A stretch of DNA of 29,084 nt from positions 1 to 29,084 of the IMG/VR virus record IMGVR_UViG_3300035703_000344; one strand, 5' to 3'. The notes under the pieces are model-generated. The model saw nothing but the letters and a program-made list of their open reading frames with translations, was not told the DNA's origin and ran no database searches. Below are positions 8,184 through 15,451 of this stretch, piece by piece (positions within the stretch are counted from its first letter, which is position 1; each line of letters begins with the position of its first letter). The DNA comes from a virus. The position numbers and the translations under genes were made by a program.

Positions 8184-9341
8184 ATGAGTATTGAGAAGTT
8201 TTGTCAGAAAATTGGAGTTGCACCAGACCCTAAGTTTGGTGTAGAAGTCCTTAAAGCAGCAATGAAGTACTATAAGATGACGCCTGAGAGGGCAGCACAC
8301 TTCTTTGCCCAAACAAACCACGAGTCTGGTGGCTTTGCCAAGTTTCAGGAAAACCTAAACTATGGTGCTAAAGGTCTCCGTGGTATCTTTGGCAAATACT
8401 TCCCAACAGATCAGATGGCTGTTGCATATGAAAGAAAGCCAGAAAAGATTGCCAACAAAGTATATGGCGGCAGAATGGGTAATGGTCCAGAATCATCTGG
8501 TGATGGTTGGAAGTATAGAGGTCGTGGTGCTCTCCAGTTAACTGGTAAGGACAACTACAAAGCTCTTTCTCAATATCTTGGTAAGCCAGAGATTCTAACT
8601 AATCCTGATCTAGTTGCTACTGACTATATCTTTGAATCAGCTATTTGGTTCTTTGATAGAAACAAGCTTTGGGACATTTGTGACAAGGGTGTTAGTGATG
8701 CTACTATCCTTGCAATCACAAAGAAAATCAACGGTGGTACTCACGGTCTAGATGATAGATCAGCCAAGACAAAGAAGTACTATAATCTTCTCAAGGGTGT
8801 TAAGGTAGATGCTGCTCCAGCTAAGACAGCAGCACCAGCAGCTAAGCCAGCCGCAGTTGTAACAAAGCCTGGTATGCTATCTCCTCATTTCTCATTGAAG
8901 GAAATGACAAGATCAGAAACAGCTACCAGAAAGGGTATTGATAACACACCAAATGCTGCTCACCTACAAAATTTAAAACTAGTTTGTGAAAACATTCTAG
9001 AGCCAGTAAGAAACTATTTTGGCAAGCCAGTGCAAATTAATTCTGCATATAGAGGTCCAAAGCTAAATGCAGCAGTTGGTGGCTCAGCAAAGTCTCAGCA
9101 CTGTAATGGTGAAGCTGTCGACTTTGAGATTGATGGCATGTCAAATTATGATCTAGCAAAGTGGGTTGTTGAGAACTGTGACTTTGATCAAGTCATTCTT
9201 GAGTTTTATGATCCAAAGGAAGGTCCAAATAGTGGTTGGGTCCATGCTAGCTATTCATCATCAGGCAAGCAGCGCAAGTCTATCTTAACTGCTGTTATGG
9301 TAAAGGGTAAAACAGTATACAAGCCTGGCTTTGCAATATAG
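8184..9341 (+). CDS. Two-domain endolysin: GH19 glycosidase plus M15 peptidase
   Basis: 385 residues, ribosome-binding site GAGG. Residues ~1-205 are a glycoside hydrolase family 19 (chitinase/lysozyme-like) domain with the catalytic-type Glu in TNHESGGF (E47), a second acid near E56 and the RGRGALQLTG motif. A linker rich in Ala/Pro/Lys (~210-230) leads to a C-terminal peptidase M15 domain (~232-385) with SQHCNGEAVDFE (H306, D313) and WVHASY (H354) as zinc ligands. The enzyme would cut both glycan strands and peptide stems of peptidoglycan. There is no signal peptide, so release would depend on a holin. All key residues are intact. Two catalytic domains in one Gram-negative phage endolysin is less common than one. 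Confidence 0.9.
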   Translation: MSIEKFCQKIGVAPDPKFGVEVLKAAMKYYKMTPERAAHFFAQTNHESGGFAKFQENLNYGAKGLRGIFGKYFPTDQMAVAYERKPEKIANKVYGGRMGNGPESSGDGWKYRGRGALQLTGKDNYKALSQYLGKPEILTNPDLVATDYIFESAIWFFDRNKLWDICDKGVSDATILAITKKINGGTHGLDDRSAKTKKYYNLLKGVKVDAAPAKTAAPAAKPAAVVTKPGMLSPHFSLKEMTRSETATRKGIDNTPNAAHLQNLKLVCENILEPVRNYFGKPVQINSAYRGPKLNAAVGGSAKSQHCNGEAVDFEIDGMSNYDLAKWVVENCDFDQVILEFYDPKEGPNSGWVHASYSSSGKQRKSILTAVMVKGKTVYKPGFAI

Positions 9342-9344
9342 TTT

Positions 9345-9352
9345 TATAAATA
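9345..9352 (+). promoter_or_regulatory. T4-type late promoter box TATAAATA
   Basis: Exact TATAAATA four bases after the endolysin stop codon. It is the only obvious promoter for the secreted-protein operon starting at 9465, and would give an unusually long leader of roughly 105 bases (start expected near 9358). Confidence 0.72.
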
Positions 9353-9404
9353 CTTCTATATTTGCCAGGAGATAGTGACTAATATTATATAACTGCTGAG
9401 TTTT

Positions 9405-9443
9405 TTGCCCCACGAGTTGGGCAACGATGTTTTGCAATGCAAA
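9405..9443 (+). promoter_or_regulatory. Structured leader with two small hairpins
   Basis: Within the leader of the Asn/Thr-rich gene, TTGCCC (9405-9410) can pair with GGGCAA (9419-9424) over an 8-base loop, and TTTGC (9431-9435) with GCAAA (9439-9443) over a 3-base loop. The first stem follows a T-run rather than preceding one, so it is not a classical terminator for + strand transcription. The AGGAG ribosome-binding site at 9455-9459 lies outside both stems. Function is unknown; mRNA stability or translation control is possible. Confidence 0.4.
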
Positions 9444-9464
9444 CAACAGAATTCAGGAGCTAAA

Positions 9465-11006
9465 ATGAGAAAGTTACTTCTTGCGCTACTATTTGCAGTA
9501 GGCGCAGCACAGGCCTACGGTCAGGCAACCGAATCTATTTCAACAGTCAACACAACTTCGAACGTCACAACGACGTCGACGACTGACAACACAAATACCA
9601 ACACGAATACAAACACGAATGTGAATACGACGACGGAAACAACTACGTCGACGAACACCAACACAAACGTGAATACAAACACTTCGACTTCTACGTCGAC
9701 AAGTGATAACACAAACACGAATATCAATACAAATAATACAACGTCGACAAATACTAATGTCAACACCAACAACAATAATATGTCTGGTGAGGTGACTTAT
9801 AATAATAACAACACAACTACGTCGACAAATAATAATAACAATGTGAACACATCTACGGTGAACAGTACTAACACAAACACTAGTACAAATAATAACACTA
9901 ATTATAACTATGGTGACACAACGACTAATAACACGAATACAAACGTGAATACCAATACGTCTACGAGCACTAATACAAATAATAACAATAACGTAAACAC
10001 ATCAACGAGCACAAACGTTAATAACAATAATAATGTTAATACGTCAACTGCTACAAATAATAACAATAACGTAAACACATCAACTTCTACAAACACAAAT
10101 GTTAATACAAATAATAACATTCAAAGTGGTGAGGTGACTTATAATAATAACAATAACACTAACATTAACTCTAATAACGTAAACACAAATAATAATAACA
10201 CTGTTTCTGTTAACACGAATAATAATAACAATGTGAGCACTTCAACTAATACAAATAACAATAATAACAATCTATCAGGTGAAGTGACTTATAATAATAA
10301 CAATACAAATAACACAACTGTTAATTCAAATAACGTGAACACAAACAACTCAACTTCAACAAACACGAATAATAACAATAACACCTCCACTTCAACTAAC
10401 ACAAATTATAATAACAGCGTAAGCAATAGCGTAAATCAGAACAATAATAACAATGTCAACGTAAGCACCTCAACGGCTGTAAACAAAAATGAGAATATTA
10501 ATAAGTCTGAGAGCACAAGCCAAAGCAACGTAAAGACTGAGAACACAAACACAAACATTAATCGTAACGAAAACATTACGAAGTCAGAAACAACAATCAA
10601 AGCACCTCCTGCTTCTGCTATTGCCCCAATGATCTCAACATATAGCCAGGACGTTTGTGTATCAGGCGTTTCTGGTGCTGTTCAAACTCAGGTCTTTGGT
10701 CTTTCTGCTGGTAAGGCAGTTAGAGATATGAATTGTGAAAGATTGAAATTGTCAAAGACTCTATACGATATGGGTATGAAAGTTGCTGCTGTATCAATGA
10801 TGTGCCAAGACGAAAGAGTCTTTAAGGCTATGGAAATGGCTGGCACACCTTGCCCATATATGGGTAAGATTGGTAAAGATGCAACAGAACAGTGGTCAGA
10901 AAATAAAGAAGAACGTCCAGACTTTAAGAAAAAGTGGTGGAAGATTTGGGGTGGTGAAGAGCAAGAAAAGTCAACTGATCTTCCAGAAGCATCAGTAGGT
11001 GGCTAA
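9465..11006 (+). CDS. Secreted Asn/Thr-rich low-complexity protein with Cys-containing C-terminal domain
   Basis: 513 residues from the ATG at 9465 (AGGAG just upstream); an in-frame ATG at 9405 is inside the leader. Signal peptide MRKLLLALLFAVGAAQAYG. Residues ~25-375 are almost only Asn, Thr, Ser and Val, with runs of NNNNN and TNTN and three copies of SGEVTYNNNN at 9783, 10125 and 10275. The C-terminal ~110 residues are a normal domain with four cysteines (DVCVSG, MNCERL, MMCQDE, TPCPYMG), plausibly two disulfides in an oxidising compartment. I recall this C-terminal domain after variable repetitive parts in other aquatic phages. The stop overlaps the next start (TAATG). Possible surface fibre, adhesin or amyloid-like polymer; function not established. 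Confidence 0.85.
   Translation: MRKLLLALLFAVGAAQAYGQATESISTVNTTSNVTTTSTTDNTNTNTNTNTNVNTTTETTTSTNTNTNVNTNTSTSTSTSDNTNTNINTNNTTSTNTNVNTNNNNMSGEVTYNNNNTTTSTNNNNNVNTSTVNSTNTNTSTNNNTNYNYGDTTTNNTNTNVNTNTSTSTNTNNNNNVNTSTSTNVNNNNNVNTSTATNNNNNVNTSTSTNTNVNTNNNIQSGEVTYNNNNNTNINSNNVNTNNNNTVSVNTNNNNNVSTSTNTNNNNNNLSGEVTYNNNNTNNTTVNSNNVNTNNSTSTNTNNNNNTSTSTNTNYNNSVSNSVNQNNNNNVNVSTSTAVNKNENINKSESTSQSNVKTENTNTNINRNENITKSETTIKAPPASAIAPMISTYSQDVCVSGVSGAVQTQVFGLSAGKAVRDMNCERLKLSKTLYDMGMKVAAVSMMCQDERVFKAMEMAGTPCPYMGKIGKDATEQWSENKEERPDFKKKWWKIWGGEEQEKSTDLPEASVGG
9573..10440 (+). repeat. Low-complexity Asn/Thr codon repeat region
   Basis: Irregular tandem repetition of AAT/AAC and ACA/ACG/ACT codons. The 5' third holds five copies of the octamer ACGTCGAC (9573-9826), each encoding Thr-Ser-Thr, while the remainder uses AT-rich codons for the same residues. 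Three near-identical ~27-base units encode SGEVTY plus Asn. Unit spacing is irregular (342 and 150 bases), so it is not a CRISPR or a simple tandem repeat. Such DNA is prone to slippage and length variation. Confidence 0.75.
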
Positions 11007-13258
11007 TGAAGCGACTTCTCGCTCTACTACTATTGGCGGTGGCTCCTGCCTTCGGGCAGGGTCTGCCTCCAACTTATGATCCTACGGTTGAACAGACATA
11101 TACTGTCACGCAACCACAAACACCATTACAAAATTTAAATCAAAACTCAATTGGAATACCATTAACATTGTATGATGATGGTACAACATTTACACCAATT
11201 GACTTACAATTTGATTTTTACTTTTTTGGTAGTTTGTTTGATTCAGTTTATATTTCGCAGAATGGATTCATAAGTTTCACCAGCAATGCTAATGGTTGCT
11301 GTAGTGGTAATGAATTGCCATTTTTATCAGATAATCCATATTGGAATATGAACAATAGCATCTTTGCTATGTGGAGTGATCTTGCCGATTTTAATACCCC
11401 AGGCAATCCATATTATAAGTCAACGGGAAATTCATTTACTGTTGGTTGGTATGGCGTTGATGAATTAGGTTCACCAAATAAGTTTGATTTTGAAATTAGT
11501 TTATTTGCTGATAGTAGTTTTTCTATAAATTACGGTTCGTTTGATTACACAATGGCAACAGGTAGAACATTTACCTCTGGTTATCAAGGCGATACTGTCA
11601 CAGAATTTAATCAATTTTATTGGGGTAATGATCCATCGTCATTACAAAACACAACATATTTTGTTCAATCATCAGAGATTGTTCCGTTACAACCAGATCC
11701 GCCAATAGCACCTGATTGCACTGTTAATCCCAATGATCCAACCTGTATTATTAATGATCTTACAGATTTTACTGACGAAGAACCAATTTATGTCGCAGAT
11801 GAAAGCACTGGTGCTGACGATGGTTCAATTGATGGCACAGAAATTGTTGAAGAAGATGAAGAATCTGTTGTAGAAGAAATGTTGGCTGATGCTGATTTAA
11901 TTGATGAAGAACTACTTGATGAAGAAGAAATGAGTGAAGAAGAATCACTAGAAGAACTTCTTGCTGATGAAGATGAAGAAGAGATTGCAGCAGAAGAACG
12001 CATTCTAGTTTATCGTGAATTGAGTGATGAAGAAAAATCTAAAGTTCTTGAAGATGCAATTTCTAAAAGCACTTTAGAGGCAGCATTGAGTATTGCGTCT
12101 GATGCTGTTTCTACTGCAACTGCTGCAGTTGCTGGTGAGTCAACATCAACATCAGAATCATCCTCAACAAAGTCTTCCATAGAACAAATTTCTGCTTCTG
12201 AATCAGCATCTAATGAATCACAATTGGTTGCTTCTGAACAATCTGAAAATCAAATGATAGAATCCCAACAAGATGCAGCAATGGATATTCTTGAGACAGG
12301 TAGAGTAATGGGTCAAGAAGCGTTAGCTGCTACAATGTCATTAACAGAATCTAGTGCTGCTGAATCGTTAGCAGAAGCAGAATCAGTTGCTACTGCATCT
12401 GTTGCTGCAACAGAATCTTCAATACAAGTTGCTGCTATTGAGTCAGAAAGTAGTACAACACTTGTTGCAGATTCAGGTTCAGTGGATTTGGCTGAAGAAA
12501 CACAACAACAAAACGTACAACAAAATCAAGAATTATCAGAAGAGGTTGCCATATCTGAGTCGTTATTAGCAGAGACAACACAGCAAGAAGTTCAGGTTCA
12601 GGAAGAACAAAGCACAGAACAAAACAATGAACAACTAGTTGTGCAAGTTGAAACAGAGCAGCAAGTGGAAAATGTTGTTGCCAGTCAGGAAACCCAAAGT
12701 TCAGTTGAATTTACAGATATGTCATCAGTGATGGAAAATTTTGCAGTAGCCAGCATATCTCAAGCTGCAGAGCAAGAAGAATTAGAAAATAATATCATTC
12801 AACAATCAATTGCATCCTCCCAAACAGAAGATGATAATAAAATGGGATTTGCTGAAGCCGAAGCAGTTACAATTGCCAGTGATCCTGCTCTAGCCAATGC
12901 ATTTAATATTCAGCCTAACACAGCCAGCCTAGAATTGCTTGGTGTCTTGGGCTCAAGAGCAGAAGAAAAATCTGATGCTGAAGTTAGAGCAGAGCAAGTT
13001 GTAGCTGCAAATAAAGAACAACAAGATGCAATTAATGCTAATTATATGGACGCTGATCAATCAGGCATTGTATCAGCAATTGCGGTGGATGCAGATGTCA
13101 GTTCATATCTAACACAAAGAATTCCAGACGTTCCATTTTACATGCCAGAGGATATCTACAAAGGTGTCATTATTAAAGATAATGTTCGCGGTTCGTATTT
13201 TCTAGAAAAGGGAAACACAGACACTTATAAAAAGATGGTTGAAGAGCAGTACAAGTAA
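11006..13258 (+). CDS. Secreted protein: nidogen-like domain, acidic linker, Ser/Glu/Gln-rich helix and conserved tail
   Basis: 750 residues; start codon overlaps the upstream stop. Signal peptide MKRLLALLLLAVAPAFGQG. Residues ~30-230 resemble a nidogen-like beta domain (VYISQNGFISF, IFAMWSDLAD, FTVGWYGVDE, FEISLFADSSFSINYG), a fold used in extracellular adhesion proteins. Residues ~255-335 are very acidic (Asp/Glu runs). Residues ~350-640 are Ala/Ser/Glu/Gln-rich and probably helical. The final ~45 residues (PFYMPEDIYKGVIIKDNVRG) look like a conserved C-terminal module I recall from related phages. It is linked to the Asn/Thr-rich gene upstream and a tail-anchored membrane protein downstream, both by TAATG junctions. 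Likely a cell-surface or virion-surface protein; function not established. Confidence 0.8.
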   Translation: MKRLLALLLLAVAPAFGQGLPPTYDPTVEQTYTVTQPQTPLQNLNQNSIGIPLTLYDDGTTFTPIDLQFDFYFFGSLFDSVYISQNGFISFTSNANGCCSGNELPFLSDNPYWNMNNSIFAMWSDLADFNTPGNPYYKSTGNSFTVGWYGVDELGSPNKFDFEISLFADSSFSINYGSFDYTMATGRTFTSGYQGDTVTEFNQFYWGNDPSSLQNTTYFVQSSEIVPLQPDPPIAPDCTVNPNDPTCIINDLTDFTDEEPIYVADESTGADDGSIDGTEIVEEDEESVVEEMLADADLIDEELLDEEEMSEEESLEELLADEDEEEIAAEERILVYRELSDEEKSKVLEDAISKSTLEAALSIASDAVSTATAAVAGESTSTSESSSTKSSIEQISASESASNESQLVASEQSENQMIESQQDAAMDILETGRVMGQEALAATMSLTESSAAESLAEAESVATASVAATESSIQVAAIESESSTTLVADSGSVDLAEETQQQNVQQNQELSEEVAISESLLAETTQQEVQVQEEQSTEQNNEQLVVQVETEQQVENVVASQETQSSVEFTDMSSVMENFAVASISQAAEQEELENNIIQQSIASSQTEDDNKMGFAEAEAVTIASDPALANAFNIQPNTASLELLGVLGSRAEEKSDAEVRAEQVVAANKEQQDAINANYMDADQSGIVSAIAVDADVSSYLTQRIPDVPFYMPEDIYKGVIIKDNVRGSYFLEKGNTDTYKKMVEEQYK

Positions 13259-13713
13259 TGTTAGCTGAACTAGCAGCAATCAACGCCGCCTATGCTGTTA
13301 TTAAGGAAGTGATTGGTAATGGTAAAGAACTACATGAAGCTGGCAGCCATATAGGTAATTTCTTTTCTAATAAAAAGAAGTTAGAAAAGAAAGTTGAACA
13401 AGCGCCTCCAGGATCACGTAATCTATTAGAGGAATTTTTTGCACTAGAGGATGCCAAACAAAAAGAAAGAGAATTGCGAAACTTTATGAATATTGCCGGA
13501 CGTCCAGGATTACTAGATGATTGGGATCGCTTCCAGAAAAAGGCTATAGCAGAAGAAGCTGCAGCCATAGCATATGCAGAAAGACAAAGAAGATTACGCA
13601 TTTTAATAGAAGAGCAAAAAAAAGAAGAAATGATACTAGCAGGTTGTGTAGCAATTTTACTTTTGGTGCTTGCTGGGATAATTTTTGGATTTGTTTATAT
13701 TGCAATTAGATAA
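13258..13713 (+). CDS. Tail-anchored membrane protein, conserved in phages
   Basis: 151 residues starting at a TAATG junction with the nidogen-like gene. The N-terminal part is helical (LAAINAAYAVIKEVIGNGKEL), followed by a Lys-rich segment, LEEFFALEDAKQKERELRNF and GRPGLLDDW, a pattern I recognise from conserved aquatic phage proteins. Residues ~128-150 form one hydrophobic helix at the C-terminus (AGCVAILLLVLAGIIFGFVY), so most of the protein should face the cytoplasm. Third member of the translationally coupled cluster; it may help anchor or export its secreted partners, but this is inference. Confidence 0.75.
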   Translation: MLAELAAINAAYAVIKEVIGNGKELHEAGSHIGNFFSNKKKLEKKVEQAPPGSRNLLEEFFALEDAKQKERELRNFMNIAGRPGLLDDWDRFQKKAIAEEAAAIAYAERQRRLRILIEEQKKEEMILAGCVAILLLVLAGIIFGFVYIAIR

Positions 13714-13721
13714 AATAAATA
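13714..13721 (+). promoter_or_regulatory. Probable variant late promoter box AATAAATA
   Basis: One mismatch from the TATAAATA late box, directly after a stop codon and 19 bases before the ATG at 13741, with GAGGAG in between. The spacing matches the exact late boxes elsewhere in the window. Confidence 0.45.
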
Positions 13722-13740
13722 TAGAGACGAGGAGTTAAAA

Positions 13741-14274
13741 ATGGCAGACGAAGCAGAAGACACACCACTAGACGAGAAGATCAATAATGCCGAAATCAAG
13801 ATCGGTAAGTGGTCATTCACCCCAGCAAAATTAATGATCTTGTTCACCGTTGTATCATCAATTCTTGGTGGTCTCTATGGTGCATTTGAAGTCTATAAAG
13901 ATTACATGTCCATGAAAGAAGCCATTCAGACCTATGTGGCTCCAGACCTATCTGGTATTCAAGAAAGAATGACTAAGCTTGAACAAAAGATTGATAATGC
14001 TGAAACTTTGGTTGATGAATCAAATGATATTATTCGTGATGTCCGCACTGATCTAAAAGGTGATATTGATAGTTTACAGGCTGATGTTGATGCAGCTGAA
14101 AGACGCAATCGTGAGTTAGATAAAGAAGTTCGTGGATTTGTTGGTGTAACTGACCGTGATATGTCTGCTAGACTAAGAGCAATCGAGCGTGAAACTGACC
14201 AAAAGCTAAAGGAACTAGAAAAGAAGGTTGATGAAAAAATTCAGAAAGCCTGGGAAAATCCGTTGGCTAAATAA
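13741..14274 (+). CDS. Membrane-anchored coiled-coil protein
   Basis: 177 residues with a strong GAGGAG ribosome-binding site. An acidic N-terminus is followed by a single membrane helix (~30-50, LMILFTVVSSILGGLYGAF) and a long charged heptad-rich coiled coil (~75-170, including ERMTKLEQKIDNAETLVDE and RAIERETDQKLKELEKKVDE). Similar proteins occur next to lysis genes in aquatic phages. Topology resembles a spanin-like or lysis accessory protein, but a clearer spanin pair lies at 15627-16360. Function unknown. Confidence 0.75.
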   Translation: MADEAEDTPLDEKINNAEIKIGKWSFTPAKLMILFTVVSSILGGLYGAFEVYKDYMSMKEAIQTYVAPDLSGIQERMTKLEQKIDNAETLVDESNDIIRDVRTDLKGDIDSLQADVDAAERRNRELDKEVRGFVGVTDRDMSARLRAIERETDQKLKELEKKVDEKIQKAWENPLAK

Positions 14275-14276
14275 TA

Positions 14277-14438
14277 ATGGAGATACTGAATTTACCTCAA
14301 TGTGATCGACGATTTGTAGTTGCTAATAAAGGTAAAATCCTAATTGTAACTCACAATCGTCGGTACGCTGAGCAGATTGATAAGTTAGTTAAGAATAACG
14401 ACTATCCCAAATCGTATGGGGTAATTGTTAACAAGTAA
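14277..14438 (+). CDS. Small hypothetical protein (53 aa)
   Basis: A short frame beginning two bases after the preceding stop: it starts MEILNLPQCDRRF and ends KSYGVIVNK. It is basic and beta-prone, with no signal peptide or membrane segment. Support comes from tight packing between genes and the lack of any other content in this interval; there is no recognisable family. The ribosome-binding site is weak, so expression may depend on coupling to the upstream gene. Confidence 0.5.
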   Translation: MEILNLPQCDRRFVVANKGKILIVTHNRRYAEQIDKLVKNNDYPKSYGVIVNK

Positions 14439-14515
14439 GTATATTATACTTTCTGATGCTGTTGTCGGAGTTTGTTATTTTCATACTATTACCACAAGTC
14501 TATAAGGAGACAAGT

Positions 14516-14740
14516 ATGAGTATCCTAGCAAACCTAAAGTCAATGATATCAGACGGTGTAGATGGTTCAGTCTCATCGAAGAGAGTTATTACAGTTATGG
14601 CAACATTCCTAGTTGCTTTAGCATTCGTGCTAAATCTATTCTGGGATTTTGATGTTGACGCTAACATGTATGACTCAATGATGATGATTGTCGTAGCAGG
14701 TCTTGGTACAACAGTAGCAGAAAAGTTTGCCAAGAAGTAA
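14516..14740 (+). CDS. Small two-helix membrane protein, second holin candidate
   Basis: 74 residues from the ATG at 14516, chosen because AAGGAG lies at 14504-14509; an in-frame ATG at 14456 would add an unlikely N-terminus. A short amphipathic start and the segment GSVSSKRVITVMATFLVALA lead into a first membrane helix (~24-42). A second helix (~54-68, MMMIVVAGLGTTVAEKF) follows, with a Lys-rich end. Size and topology fit small phage holins of the type annotated in T4-like aquatic phages. It is followed by a lipoprotein, a nuclease and spanins, which supports a lysis-related role without proving it. Confidence 0.68.
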   Translation: MSILANLKSMISDGVDGSVSSKRVITVMATFLVALAFVLNLFWDFDVDANMYDSMMMIVVAGLGTTVAEKFAKK

Positions 14741-14761
14741 TTTTAAACAAGGAGTATATAA

Positions 14762-14986
14762 ATGAAGAAGATTATTGCATTGTCAGCCCTAGCACTTGTC
14801 TTAACAGGTTGTGCAGCCAAGGAAGATGCTGTAACAGAACCAGAAGCTGCTGCTGCAGAAGCACCAGCTGCAGAAGCAGGTGTTGTTGGTCAAGCTGAAG
14901 CACCAGCTGCAGAAGCAGCTCCAGCAGAAGTTGCTGTAGAAACACCAGCTGCTGATGTTCCAGTTGATGCGCCAGTCGTAGAGTAA
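14762..14986 (+). CDS. Small Ala/Pro/Glu-rich lipoprotein
   Basis: 74 residues. Signal peptide with lipobox LTGC (MKKIIALSALALVLTGCAAK), so the mature protein is lipidated. The rest is an extended, acidic Ala/Pro/Glu/Val sequence with a repeated AEAPAAEA unit, encoded by a perfect 22-base direct repeat at 14858-14879 and 14897-14918. No fold is expected; it could span periplasm as a flexible tether. AAGGAG precedes the start. A GC-rich hairpin follows the stop codon. Phage origin of the lipoprotein and role in lysis or membrane protection are inferred from context. Confidence 0.75.
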   Translation: MKKIIALSALALVLTGCAAKEDAVTEPEAAAAEAPAAEAGVVGQAEAPAAEAAPAEVAVETPAADVPVDAPVVE

Positions 14987-14993
14987 TAAAGTG

Positions 14994-15015
14994 GGGGCGA
15001 GGGAAACCTCGCCCC
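14994..15015 (+). terminator. Strong GC-rich hairpin with GAAA tetraloop, possible terminator or processing signal
   Basis: GGGGCGAGG (14994-15002) pairs perfectly with CCTCGCCCC (15007-15015) around the loop GAAA, a stable GNRA tetraloop. It lies six bases after the lipoprotein stop in otherwise AT-rich DNA and is followed by TTGATT, not a clear T-run, so intrinsic termination may be partial. It may also protect or delimit the mRNA. Confidence 0.6.
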
Positions 15016-15030
15016 TTGATTGGAGATAGT

Positions 15031-15450
15031 ATGAAAAAGATTACAATTTTAGCACTAGCATTATTTGCATCAGTAGCAAGTGCCAACCCATACAACTGGA
15101 AAATTGTTAGAGTAGTAAATGGCGACACTGTGGTGTTTGAAGCACCATTCATGCCAGCTCCTCTAAAACCTCAATTAAGCATTAGAGTGCTTGGTGTAGA
15201 TACGCCAGAGAAGGCACCGAGAGCCCAATGCGAGAAAGAAGAGCTAGCAGCAATTGCAGCATCTTCTTTTACAAAAAAGCTTGTTGCAGAAGCCAAGCAG
15301 ATTCAGATTGAACTTAAAGAACACGATAAGTATGGTGGTAGAGTACTAGGTGATGTTTTCATTGACGGCAAGAGACTCTCTCAGCTATTAATTGAAAATG
15401 GTCATGCTAGACCTTACTATGGTCAAAAGAAAGAGTCATGGTGTAACTAA
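15031..15450 (+). CDS. Secreted Staphylococcus-type nuclease (thermonuclease family)
   Basis: 139 residues from the ATG at 15031 (GGAGA upstream); the in-frame TTG at 15016 touches the hairpin and is unlikely. Signal peptide MKKITILALALFASVASA. The mature domain has the SNase signatures: VVNGDTVVF (metal-binding Asp32), IRVLGVDTPE (Arg52, Asp57, Thr58, Glu60) and KYGGRVLGDVF (Arg104), so all catalytic-type residues are present. Such enzymes cut DNA and RNA with calcium. Export would place it in the periplasm or, after lysis, outside the cell. It may degrade incoming competitor DNA or host nucleic acids, or reduce viscosity at lysis; this is inference. Confidence 0.88.
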   Translation: MKKITILALALFASVASANPYNWKIVRVVNGDTVVFEAPFMPAPLKPQLSIRVLGVDTPEKAPRAQCEKEELAAIAASSFTKKLVAEAKQIQIELKEHDKYGGRVLGDVFIDGKRLSQLLIENGHARPYYGQKKESWCN

Positions 15451-15451
15451 T

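Noticed and set aside
9521-10120. Antisense frames under the Asn/Thr-rich gene that look like strongly hydrophobic membrane proteins (Val/Phe/Leu runs).
   Set aside because: They are the complement of Asn and Thr codons (AAC/AAT give GTT/ATT, and so on). They have no ribosome-binding site or promoter and are explained fully by the sense gene.
9573-10440. Repeat region considered as a CRISPR array or tandem-repeat origin.
   Set aside because: No constant repeat/spacer length exists; units follow codon triplets and one long reading frame with a signal peptide and a folded C-terminal domain.
12387-12569. A + strand frame of 60 codons inside the nidogen-like gene.
   Set aside because: It is Gln/Leu-rich, arising from the +1 reading of Ser/Glu/Gln codons, fully internal and without a ribosome-binding site.
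14425-14450. TTGTTA and TATACT considered as a sigma70 promoter for the gene at 14516.
   Set aside because: Spacing is only 14 bases and both hexamers are imperfect.
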